This document shows positions 1 to 5,104 of a stretch of DNA of 6,218 nt, in pieces. Location of the stretch: the NCBI GenBank assembly GCA_041476545.1, contig JBGOTP010000306.1, positions 1 to 6,218 on the forward strand, read 5' to 3'. How positions within the stretch are numbered: the stretch's first letter is position 1; every line of letters begins with the position of its first letter. Below the pieces are notes generated by a model. That model did no database searches, was not told the DNA's origin, and saw nothing but the letters and a program-made list of their open reading frames with translations. Source of the DNA: JBGOTP01 sp041476545. Its GTDB lineage: Bacteria > Acidobacteriota > Vicinamibacteria > Vicinamibacterales > CAVVIG01. A program made the translations under genes and the position numbers.

Positions 1-464
1 ACGTTATGTACAAGGTGTACAGGAAGGTTGGCGCCTTCAGAGGGGATGCGGCGCTTTCCTCCTGGATCTATCGGATTACGTTCAACGCGGCGATGTCGCG
101 TCTACGAACCGCCAAGTATCGGCGCGCCCAGGCTGAAGATGCGCCGCTTGTGTCGAGTGATGGCGATCCGATCGTCCGGGCCGCGACGCGAGAGGCGATC
201 GACCGGTCCGCCCTGGCCGATGAGCAGGTGTTCCGGGCGCAGTTGCGCAAGCGCGTCTTCCACGCCATCCTGGCGCTGCCGGCCATATATCGCGCACCGG
301 TGATGCTGCGCGACATTCAGGGCATGTCAACCGAAGAGGCAAGCGCGATGCTTCGGGTCAAGGATCAGACGCTCAAGTCGCGGCTGCATCGCGGACGGTT
401 GATTCTGCGCAGACAGCTTGCCGACTTCGCTGGCGGGCTCACGCTTCATCAGGCCGCGGCGTAG
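1..464 (+). CDS. ECF-family RNA polymerase sigma factor, 5' truncated by the window edge
   Basis: This is the C-terminal part of an extracytoplasmic-function sigma-70 factor, which directs RNA polymerase to a small set of promoters. The reading frame is open to the left edge, so the ATG at 6 is probably an internal Met. Counting from that Met, residues 1-35 are the end of sigma region 2 (VYRKVGAFRGDAALSSW followed by IYRITFNAAMSRLR), the segment that melts and reads the -10 element. After a polar linker, residues 84-140 form region 4, with LPAIYRAPVMLRDIQGMS and the helix-turn-helix TEEASAMLRVKDQTLKSRLH that reads the -35 element. The domain order and the position of the stop (TAG 462-464) fit a normal ECF factor. 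Such genes are often followed by a membrane anti-sigma gene. Here the next features are a repeat element and a convergent gene, so any partner must be upstream or elsewhere. The family call is secure; the ECF subgroup and target are unknown. Confidence 0.93.
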   Translation, partial: VMYKVYRKVGAFRGDAALSSWIYRITFNAAMSRLRTAKYRRAQAEDAPLVSSDGDPIVRAATREAIDRSALADEQVFRAQLRKRVFHAILALPAIYRAPVMLRDIQGMSTEEASAMLRVKDQTLKSRLHRGRLILRRQLADFAGGLTLHQAAA

Positions 465-490
465 ACCATCCGGACCAAGTTTGATGCTCG

Positions 491-594
491 AGCTGTCGGC
501 TCTCAGCTGTCAGCTGTCAGGGGGCGACTATCGAGATTCACCGAAAGCCGAAAGCCGAAAGCCGAAAGCTGAAAGCTGAGAGCTGAGAGCTGAC
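491..594. repeat. Heptanucleotide inverted-repeat element, copy 1
   Basis: The gap between the convergent sigma and dehydrogenase-like genes holds two arms of the same 7-bp unit in opposite orientation. The left arm (491-520) is AGCTGTC, GGCTCTC, AGCTGTC, AGCTGTC, AG. A 22-bp spacer follows. The right arm (543-591) is GAAAGCC three times, GAAAGCT twice and GAGAGCT twice, then GAC. AGCTNTC and GANAGCT are reverse complements, so the arms could pair with about one mismatch per unit. The right arm reaches the stop codon of the minus-strand gene (594-596). No T-tract of a standard intrinsic terminator is present. A role as a bidirectional terminator or mRNA 3' end structure is possible but is inference. 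Confidence 0.85.
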
Positions 595-1487
595 TAAAGC
601 ATCATCGCATTGTCGAGCGCCACGCGATCGTGAACGCTGAGGGGAGGAACCTCGGCGCTCACGACGCCTGACGGTCCGAGACGGGTTGGAAGGGCGATCG
701 CGCGCGCGCGTCTGCCGTGCGAGTCGTCTGGCGCCACGAAACAGCTCACGACCTGCCGCGAGGTTCCCGAAATCGCTCGAATGGCTTTGACCGCTGCCGC
801 CGCAAGCGCGTGCGGGGCCGGGGGCCAGATCGGCGCCACGCGAGCCGCAAGGCGGCGGCGCGCCGGCTCGTCGAGGACCCGCATCAGCGACAGACCGCCA
901 ATCGTCGCCTGCTCCCACGGTACAACGCTCTGAGTCGGCGGCGCGCCGAGCACTGTCAGCGCAACGTCTCCAGGCGACGCGTCCGCCTCGAGCGCGACAA
1001 ACGCGCGGATCGCCGCGGCTAGCGCCTCCGGCGCCGAACCGAAGAGACGAGTTCTGGAAAGCTGGAGTTCGCGCGCTCCGCGCTCGACGAGTTCCCGTTG
1101 CGTCGCACCCGCGCAAAGAATCAAACTCTCGCGTGCGATCCCTTCGATTCGCCCGAGCAACACCAGGCCTTCGTCGCCCTGCCATTCCGCGCCGGAGGGA
1201 TCGAATCGCTCGGTTCGCTCAGCCTGAACAACCCGATTGGCCCGATCAGCCCAGTCAGCAATGACGACGAGCGACGCACCGCCCAACTCGAACATGTCGT
1301 TTGTGCCGGAAACGGTGGTCGTGAAGCCGACGATCGGCGCCGCCTGCATGATGTCGAGCGCCTTGCCCACCGCAAGCTGTCCCGCCTCATCGACGAGCCG
1401 AACGGATGCCGCGACATCAGACCGCGCGAGCGCAAACGCAATCGCGCCACCCAGTTCGCCGGCGCCGACGATAGCGACATCAAGCAT
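594..1487 (-). CDS. Lactate/malate dehydrogenase-fold protein, probably catalytically altered
   Basis: This 297-residue protein has the length and outline of the NAD-dependent lactate/malate dehydrogenase family. Residues 4-14 form the Rossmann strand and glycine loop (VAIVGAGELGG), Asp33 ends strand 2 (typical of NAD use), and residues 41-52 match the family's GKALDI-type segment (GKALDIMQAAPI). The C-terminus (LPTRLGPSGVVSAEVPPLS) also fits. The active site does not. The usual NP-x-D segment reads CAGATQREL (125-133), the usual LDSAR region reads PEALAAAIR (153-161), and the GGHGD motif carrying the catalytic His reads LGAPPTQS (180-187). Normal turnover of lactate or malate is therefore unlikely; it may be a relic, a sensor or an enzyme with other chemistry. 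The frame stays open upstream to 2162, but only the ATG at 1487 places the Rossmann motif at the N-terminus. No clear Shine-Dalgarno precedes it. The gene is divergent from the SDR gene. Confidence 0.82.
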   Translation of the reverse strand: MLDVAIVGAGELGGAIAFALARSDVAASVRLVDEAGQLAVGKALDIMQAAPIVGFTTTVSGTNDMFELGGASLVVIADWADRANRVVQAERTERFDPSGAEWQGDEGLVLLGRIEGIARESLILCAGATQRELVERGARELQLSRTRLFGSAPEALAAAIRAFVALEADASPGDVALTVLGAPPTQSVVPWEQATIGGLSLMRVLDEPARRRLAARVAPIWPPAPHALAAAAVKAIRAISGTSRQVVSCFVAPDDSHGRRARAIALPTRLGPSGVVSAEVPPLSVHDRVALDNAMML

Positions 1488-1495
1488 TCGTGCGC

Positions 1496-1502
1496 TATTG
1501 TA
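1496..1502. promoter_or_regulatory. Shared divergent promoter core between the dehydrogenase-like and SDR genes
   Basis: Only 15 bp separate the two divergent start codons (1487 on minus, 1503 on plus). On the minus strand 1502-1497 reads TACAAT, a 5/6 match to the -10 consensus, 9 nt from the ATG. On the plus strand 1496-1501 reads TATTGT (4/6), 7 nt before the alternative TTG start at 1509. Neither gene has a convincing Shine-Dalgarno, and no good -35 is visible. The spacing would suit leaderless transcripts. This is inference from position and motif only. Confidence 0.4.
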
Positions 1503-2219
1503 GTGGGGTTGACCAACCAAGTCGCCATCGTCACCGGTGGGTCGCGGGGCATCGGGCTGGCGGTCGCCCGCGCCCTCGTCGCGCAAGGCGTGTCTGTGAT
1601 GATCACGGGCCGTGACGAGGGACATCTCGCCGCGGTCCGCTCGCGGATCGAGGGCGCCGGTCCGGGCCGGGTCGAGACGCTTCGCGCGGACGTCCGCAGC
1701 TACGAGGACATGGCGCACGTGGTCGATGCCACGGTCAGCCGCTTTGGCGGGATCGATATCCTCGTGAACAATGCGGGCGTCGGGCTGTTCGCCAACGTGG
1801 CCGACATGACGCCGGCACAATGGTCCGAGGTCGTCGACACGAACCTGACTGGCGTCTTCAACGCATGCCACGCCGCCATCCCCCGCTTTCGCGAGCGCGG
1901 CGGCGGATTCATCATCAACATCAGCAGTCTTGCCGGCACAAACGCCTTCGTGGGCGGTGCGGCGTACTGCGCGTCGAAGTCCGGGCTGAACGCCTTCAGT
2001 GAAGCGCTGATGCAGGAAGTGCGGTACGACAATATCCGTGTCAGCTATGTGATGCCGGGGTCTGTCGCAACGCGTTTTGCCGGCAACGACGAATCGCGCG
2101 GCGCGGACTGGAAGATCGCGCCCGAGGACGTGGCCGACGTCGTGGTCAACCTCCTGCGGCACAATCCGCGCAGTCTGCCCAGTCGTGTGGAGATCCGGCC
2201 CTCGAAACCCAAGAAGTGA
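1503..2219 (+). CDS. Classical short-chain dehydrogenase/reductase (SDR)
   Basis: This is a 238-residue NAD(P)-dependent oxidoreductase of the classical SDR family, a single-domain Rossmann enzyme expected in the cytoplasm. Residues 11-18 are the TGGSRGIG cofactor loop, Arg37 in TGRD suggests a preference for NADP, and Asp63 sits in the adenine-contact region. NNAG is at 89-92. The full catalytic tetrad is present: Asn114, Ser142, Tyr155 and Lys159 (NISSLAG, then YCASK), with PG at 185-186 after it. The substrate cannot be read; NISSLAG and VMPGSVATRF are common in 3-oxoacyl-ACP reductase-like and general alcohol SDRs. The frame is open back to 1098, but that part is antisense to the neighbouring gene. 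GTG 1503 gives a normal N-terminus (VGLTNQVAIVTGG); TTG 1509 is an equally plausible start. The gene is divergent from the dehydrogenase-like gene, so shared control is possible. Confidence 0.93.
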   Translation: MGLTNQVAIVTGGSRGIGLAVARALVAQGVSVMITGRDEGHLAAVRSRIEGAGPGRVETLRADVRSYEDMAHVVDATVSRFGGIDILVNNAGVGLFANVADMTPAQWSEVVDTNLTGVFNACHAAIPRFRERGGGFIINISSLAGTNAFVGGAAYCASKSGLNAFSEALMQEVRYDNIRVSYVMPGSVATRFAGNDESRGADWKIAPEDVADVVVNLLRHNPRSLPSRVEIRPSKPKK

Positions 2220-2225
2220 TACAGA

Positions 2226-2339
2226 AGCTGTCAGCTCTCAGCCCATCAGCTTTCAGTGCAGTCGGCGGTCGACGCCGAAAGCTGCGAGCTGAAGGCGCGG
2301 ACTCGAGAGCTGAAAGCTGAAAGCTGATAGCTGATAGCT
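2226..2339. repeat. Heptanucleotide inverted-repeat element, copy 2
   Basis: The unit and the inverted layout match the copy at 491-594. The left arm (2226-2256) is AGCTGTC, AGCTCTC, a degenerate unit, AGCTTTC, AG. The right arm (2305-2339) is GAGAGCT, GAAAGCT twice and GATAGCT twice. Degenerate right-arm units also lie at 2277-2296. In the centre, CGGCG and CGCCG flank a 5-nt loop, and CAGCTTT (2247-2253) can pair with AAAGCTG (2278-2284) outside it, leaving a bulge on the left side. The last heptad ends one base before the ATG of the next gene, leaving no room for an ordinary ribosome binding site. Confidence 0.85.
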
Positions 2340-2594
2340 ATGGATGTCTTCAGTAAGCATCGGGACACGCTCGAGCATCACGAAACCATGATGGGGAGCG
2401 CCCGCGGACGGTTGGCCGTTGCTCTCGACCTGCTCACCGATTCTCTGGCGCTCGTCGGTCAGCACGGCGTCTACTGCCGCAGCGAACGGTTTCCGGGGCA
2501 ACCCAAAATGGACATCGCACTGGTGCTGGAGCAAGTCGGGGACGCCAAGGAACTGGTCCAGAGTGCGATGGAGCAGATGCGGTCGCACGGTTAA
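2340..2594 (+). CDS. Small hypothetical protein, 84 residues
   Basis: I do not recognise a family. The frame has a balanced composition, and 64 of 84 codons end in G or C, as in the neighbouring genes, which favours real coding. The protein looks soluble and mainly helical: a His/Glu-rich start (KHRDTLEHHETMM), a helix around 22-41 (RGRLAVALDLLTDSLALVGQ), a short Cys/Arg/Pro loop (YCRSERFPGQPK) and a second amphipathic helix around 57-81 (MDIALVLEQVGDAKELVQSA). There is no signal peptide or membrane segment. The ATG directly follows the last heptad of the upstream repeat with no Shine-Dalgarno, so translation may start at Met17 or Met18 (2388 or 2391), though these lack a clear site too. A 9-bp repeat array begins right after the TAA. 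A spurious ORF cannot be excluded. Confidence 0.5.
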   Translation: MDVFSKHRDTLEHHETMMGSARGRLAVALDLLTDSLALVGQHGVYCRSERFPGQPKMDIALVLEQVGDAKELVQSAMEQMRSHG

Positions 2595-2636
2595 GGCAGG
2601 TAGGGCAGGTAGGGCGGGTAGGGCAGGCAGGGCGGG
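2595..2636. repeat. 9-bp G-rich tandem repeat with G-quadruplex potential
   Basis: Units start at the first base after the stop codon of the small gene: GGCAGGTAG twice, GGCGGGTAG, GGCAGGCAG, then a partial GGCGGG. The plus strand carries six GGG runs separated by 1-6 nt, enough for an intramolecular G-quadruplex. The array lies between the convergent small gene and MFS gene. It would be G-rich in the plus-strand mRNA and C-rich in read-through from the MFS gene. Confidence 0.85.
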
Positions 2637-2642
2637 ACACGT

Positions 2643-2690
2643 GATTCCCCGATTCCCCGATTATCCAATTCCCCGATTACCCGATTCGTC
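2643..2690. repeat. 8-bp tandem repeat overlapping the 3' end of the MFS gene
   Basis: Six consecutive octamers are in register: GATTCCCC, GATTCCCC, GATTATCC, AATTCCCC, GATTACCC, GATTCGTC. The last two overlap the MFS gene. The minus-strand TAA (2679-2677) lies within unit five, and the final residues RIG* are encoded by repeat sequence, so the array apparently supplied the stop codon. It is separated from the 9-bp array by only six bases. Confidence 0.8.
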
Positions 2691-3981
2691 CCTCGAGCAC
2701 CTCTTCCTCCGCCGATGCGGTTGTCGCCGGCTGGGCGAGCGGTTCGGATTCCCGCCACCGCGAGAGAATCAGCAGCCAGATCGTTCCCGGCACGCAGAAC
2801 AGGGCCCCGAGCGCAAACGACATGGTTCGTGGCGACCACCCGGCGCGATCCAGCTCGAAACCGGTCCAGTAGCTCGAGATCGACGACATGAGCGTGACGA
2901 GCGCCAATTCGGCCGCAAAGACTCGGCCGCGGAAGCGATCCGGTACCTCCATCTGTAGCAGCACCGTGCTGAAGACCCAGAGGATCGATCCGCCGAAATG
3001 GGCGCACAGGACGCAGAGCGCGGCGATCGGGAGCGACGGCGCCCACGCCAGCGCCACATAGAAGACGCCGACGATGAAGTAGGCCGGACCGATCGTTCGC
3101 CGAAGCGTGCGCGGCTTCTGCCCGAGAATCCACCGCAGCGCAATCGGGCCCATCGCCGCACCGACGCCACGCGCGCCATACAGCACACCGATGCCCGCAG
3201 CCGTGCTGCCGGCAACCGGAAACACTCGCTGTCCGAAGATGGTCAGGAGCAGCAGGACGCCGCCTGCCAGCCCCCATCCCGCCTTCACGAACATCAGCGC
3301 GGCGACATGCGATCGCTGACGCACGTACCGGATGCCTTCGAGTAGATCCGGGATTCCCGTCAGCGCCGCGACGCCGACGAGCGGTGGCGCCGGCGGCGGG
3401 GTGGAGTCGTACCGGGTCCTGCCGATGAAGTAGGCCGACGCAAAGAACGACAGCGCATTGACGATGAAAGCCACGTTCCGTCCGGCCACGGCGGTCACGA
3501 GACCGCCAATCGACGCGCCAAGGGCCAGCATGGTCGACCACGTGGCGCTCGACAGCGCGTTGGCCGGCAGCAGTTCCTCGCGAGAGGTGAGGTTGGGGAT
3601 GGTCGCGGTCCTGGCCGGCTCGAAGAACGCCTGTGCGCCTACCGTCAACGCCATCACGACGTACGCAATCCAGACCTGATCGGCGCGTCGGACCAGCAAC
3701 AGCCCGAAAATCAGGACGCCGCGGAAGAGGTCGGTCCCAATCATGAGCCGCCGGCGGTCGACGCGATCGACGATGACGCCCGCCATGGGACCGGCGATGG
3801 CCACCGGCATGAATTGCACGATCATCATCCAGGCGACGGCGGTGGCCGACCCGGTCAAATCCAGCAGCAGCGCGAAGATGGCGACGGAGTTGAACCAGTC
3901 GCCCAGCTGCGAGATTGTCTGCCCCGTATAGAGAAGGCGGAAGTTGCGATTGGTGCGGAGGAGCGCCAAATAAGGGTTCAA
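2677..3981 (-). CDS. Major facilitator superfamily exporter (MFS_3/EntS-MefA-like)
   Basis: This 434-residue inner-membrane protein has repeated hydrophobic segments consistent with the twelve helices of a proton-driven MFS antiporter. It opens with a short cytoplasmic tail (NPYLALLRTNRNFRLL) and helix 1 (YTGQTISQLGDWFNSVAIF). MFS motif A is at 68-78 (GVIVDRVDRRR), in the loop between helices 2 and 3. Features typical of the EntS/MefA-like branch include GAQAFFEPARTATIPNL near 120 and EVPDRFRGRVFA in the second half. Members export siderophores, macrolides or other small molecules; the substrate cannot be told here. The tail after the last helix is acidic and polar and ends in repeat-encoded RIG. 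The start is a TTG at 3981, which places MNPYLALLRTNRNF in the expected position; no strong Shine-Dalgarno is visible. The gene is divergent from the kinase-like gene, and no siderophore or resistance gene is nearby to suggest a role. Confidence 0.9.
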   Translation of the reverse strand: MNPYLALLRTNRNFRLLYTGQTISQLGDWFNSVAIFALLLDLTGSATAVAWMMIVQFMPVAIAGPMAGVIVDRVDRRRLMIGTDLFRGVLIFGLLLVRRADQVWIAYVVMALTVGAQAFFEPARTATIPNLTSREELLPANALSSATWSTMLALGASIGGLVTAVAGRNVAFIVNALSFFASAYFIGRTRYDSTPPPAPPLVGVAALTGIPDLLEGIRYVRQRSHVAALMFVKAGWGLAGGVLLLLTIFGQRVFPVAGSTAAGIGVLYGARGVGAAMGPIALRWILGQKPRTLRRTIGPAYFIVGVFYVALAWAPSLPIAALCVLCAHFGGSILWVFSTVLLQMEVPDRFRGRVFAAELALVTLMSSISSYWTGFELDRAGWSPRTMSFALGALFCVPGTIWLLILSRWRESEPLAQPATTASAEEEVLEGRIG

Positions 3982-3987
3982 CGGAGC

Positions 3988-4015
3988 TTGGGTCAGTATA
4001 GTTCGTCGTTATAAT
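3988..4015 (+). promoter_or_regulatory. Predicted sigma-70 promoter of the kinase-like gene
   Basis: A perfect TATAAT at 4010-4015 is preceded by TTGGGT at 3988-3993 with a 16-bp spacer. The -10 ends 11 nt before the ATG at 4027, so the transcript would have a leader of only about 5 nt. The whole promoter sits in the 45-bp gap shared with the divergent MFS gene. Confidence 0.6.
3995..4000 (-). promoter_or_regulatory. Candidate -10 box of the MFS gene
   Basis: The minus strand reads TATACT (5/6 to consensus), 13 nt upstream of the TTG start at 3981. No matching -35 is seen. It lies inside the spacer of the opposing kinase promoter, so the two promoters would compete for polymerase. Confidence 0.4.
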
Positions 4016-4026
4016 CCTCAGGGTCG

Positions 4027-5010
4027 ATGCTCGAGAAACTGGCGCACTACAAGATCCTCGATCGAATCGGATCGGGAGGAATCGGCGAGGTGTATCGCGG
4101 TCGCGATACGCGCCTTGGCCGAACCGTCGCGATCAAGATGGTTCGCCCCGAGATTGCAAACGACCTCGAACAGCGGAGGGCATTTCTCCGCGATGCTCGC
4201 GCCGCGGCGTCGCTGTCGCATCCGAACATCGCCTCGCTCGATGAGATCGGCGACGAGGACGGACGGCTGTATCTGGTATTCGAGTTCGTCTCGGGCGATA
4301 CCCTCAAGTCGGTCGTGGCTGGCCGCCCGATGAATCCCAAGCGCGCCGTCGACTACGCCATTCAGATCGCGGATGCGTTGGCCGACATCCACGCGTCCGG
4401 CATCGTCCATGAGGATCTGACGCTGGATAACATCATCGTGACGTCGAAGGGCGCGACAAAGTTGCTCGACGTTGGGCTGGCGGCCTGGACCGCCGGAGGC
4501 GCCCTTCGAGCCCAGGCCGTGCAGTCGGCCGAGTCGCTCGATGCCGGCGCGGCAAGTCGAACGGCGGTCTACATGTCCCCGGAACAGGCGCTCGGAGGTT
4601 CGTTCGACCATCGCACCGACATCTTCTCGCTGGGTGTCGTGCTCGTCGAGATGTTGACGGGGAGGCCGGCGTTCGCGAGCGCGTCGCCGGAAGGCATCCC
4701 GCTGCAGATCATGCAGGCGGCCGTACCCGCTCCGAGCGCTTTCGACCATGCGATTCCGCGCGAGCTCGATCCCATCGTCGCGAAGATGCTGGCCAAGAGC
4801 CTGGACGGGCGATATGCCTCGGCGGCGAGCGTGGCGTCGGAACTCCGGACGGTGGCGTCGATGCTTGACGTCCGCAGTGAGACGGCCGAGATGCAGGACT
4901 CGATGCCCCGCGCGCAGTCGCAGCGCCAGTCAGCGATCGGCTGGCTCGTGGCGCTGTTCGTTCTGGCGGGCATTGGTGTCCTCGTGTGGATGGCGACTCA
5001 GGCCCAGTGA
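4027..5010 (+). CDS. Ser/Thr protein kinase-like protein with C-terminal membrane anchor, atypical active site
   Basis: This 327-residue protein has a Hanks-type kinase domain (about 8-285), a polar linker and one C-terminal membrane helix (about 303-323, from AIGWLVALFVLAGIG onward). The kinase would therefore face the cytoplasm with almost no external part. Conserved parts are the glycine loop IGSGGIGEVY (14-23), the ATP-binding Lys37 in VAIK, the catalytic-loop Asp130 and Asn135, the metal-binding Asp148, SPEQ (184-187) and DIFSLGVVLVEMLTG. Unusual changes are a helix-C segment of LRDARAAASLSHPNI with Asp56 where Glu is usual, HEDLTLDN (128-135) instead of HRDLKPxN, and DVG (148-150) instead of DFG. 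The missing catalytic-loop Arg and Lys suggest weak or altered activity, or a regulatory pseudokinase. The start ATG fits the domain and lies just after a TATAAT. There is no sensor domain and no phosphatase or FHA gene beside it. Confidence 0.92.
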   Translation: MLEKLAHYKILDRIGSGGIGEVYRGRDTRLGRTVAIKMVRPEIANDLEQRRAFLRDARAAASLSHPNIASLDEIGDEDGRLYLVFEFVSGDTLKSVVAGRPMNPKRAVDYAIQIADALADIHASGIVHEDLTLDNIIVTSKGATKLLDVGLAAWTAGGALRAQAVQSAESLDAGAASRTAVYMSPEQALGGSFDHRTDIFSLGVVLVEMLTGRPAFASASPEGIPLQIMQAAVPAPSAFDHAIPRELDPIVAKMLAKSLDGRYASAASVASELRTVASMLDVRSETAEMQDSMPRAQSQRQSAIGWLVALFVLAGIGVLVWMATQAQ

Positions 5011-5034
5011 GCGTATCGCCGTGTCCGTGGTCCT

Positions 5035-5082
5035 GTGTGCAGAGTCCCTGGTTCCAACCCGATTGCACACCTGGATGGACTC
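5035..5082. terminator. Inverted repeats between the convergent kinase and crcB genes, possible terminator
   Basis: The convergent gap holds two overlapping dyads. GTGTGCA (5035-5041) pairs with TGCACAC (5064-5070), and GAGTCC (5042-5047) pairs with GGACTC (5077-5082); only one can form at a time. Neither is followed by a T-tract in the plus direction. Further on, 5092-5107 carries several TAG/TTAG motifs, giving closely spaced stop codons after crcB. A termination or 3' end role is likely from position, but the sequence support is weak. Confidence 0.35.
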
Positions 5083-5104
5083 AACGAGCCGTTAGTCTAG
5101 TTAG

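Noticed and set aside
491..594. CRISPR array or insertion-sequence ends as an explanation of the heptad repeats
   Set aside because: Units are only 7 bp with no unique spacers between them, no cas gene or transposase is present, and no target-site duplication is visible.
696..712. Alternating CG run (possible Z-DNA), with a similar run at 6083-6094
   Set aside because: Both lie inside coding frames and are explained by Arg and Ala codons in GC-rich DNA.
538..1185. 215-residue minus-strand frame overlapping the dehydrogenase-like gene
   Set aside because: It is strongly Arg/Ala/Gly biased and ends in translated heptad repeats; a different frame carries the Rossmann motif.
1098..1502. In-frame upstream extension of the SDR gene, giving a 373-residue protein
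   Set aside because: This part is antisense to the dehydrogenase-like gene and has no domain; SDRs of this class begin a few residues before the TGxxxGxG loop.
1488..2162. In-frame upstream extension of the dehydrogenase-like gene on the minus strand, which would give a 522-residue protein
   Set aside because: The extension is antisense to the well-supported SDR gene and has no recognisable domain. The Rossmann motif is expected at the N-terminus, so ATG 1487 is the start.
2253..2588. 111-residue minus-strand frame opposite the small hypothetical gene
   Set aside because: Its C-terminus (YQLSAFSFQLSS) is translated heptad repeat, and the rest shows no family. The plus-strand frame has the more convincing codon use, though neither is proven.
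2591..3541. Alternative 316-residue minus-strand frame within the MFS gene
   Set aside because: Its composition is Arg/Ala-heavy without membrane helices or motifs, and its end (PYPPYLPYLP) is simply translated 9-bp repeat.
4018..4749. Long open frame on the minus strand opposite the kinase-like gene
   Set aside because: It is rich in Arg, Asp and His with no domain, and the plus-strand kinase motifs explain the sequence. Such shadows are common in GC-rich DNA.
5040..5076. tRNA-like T-arm around GGTTCCAACCC in the kinase-crcB gap
   Set aside because: The flanking stems do not form a T-arm or acceptor, and no anticodon arm or D-arm is present.
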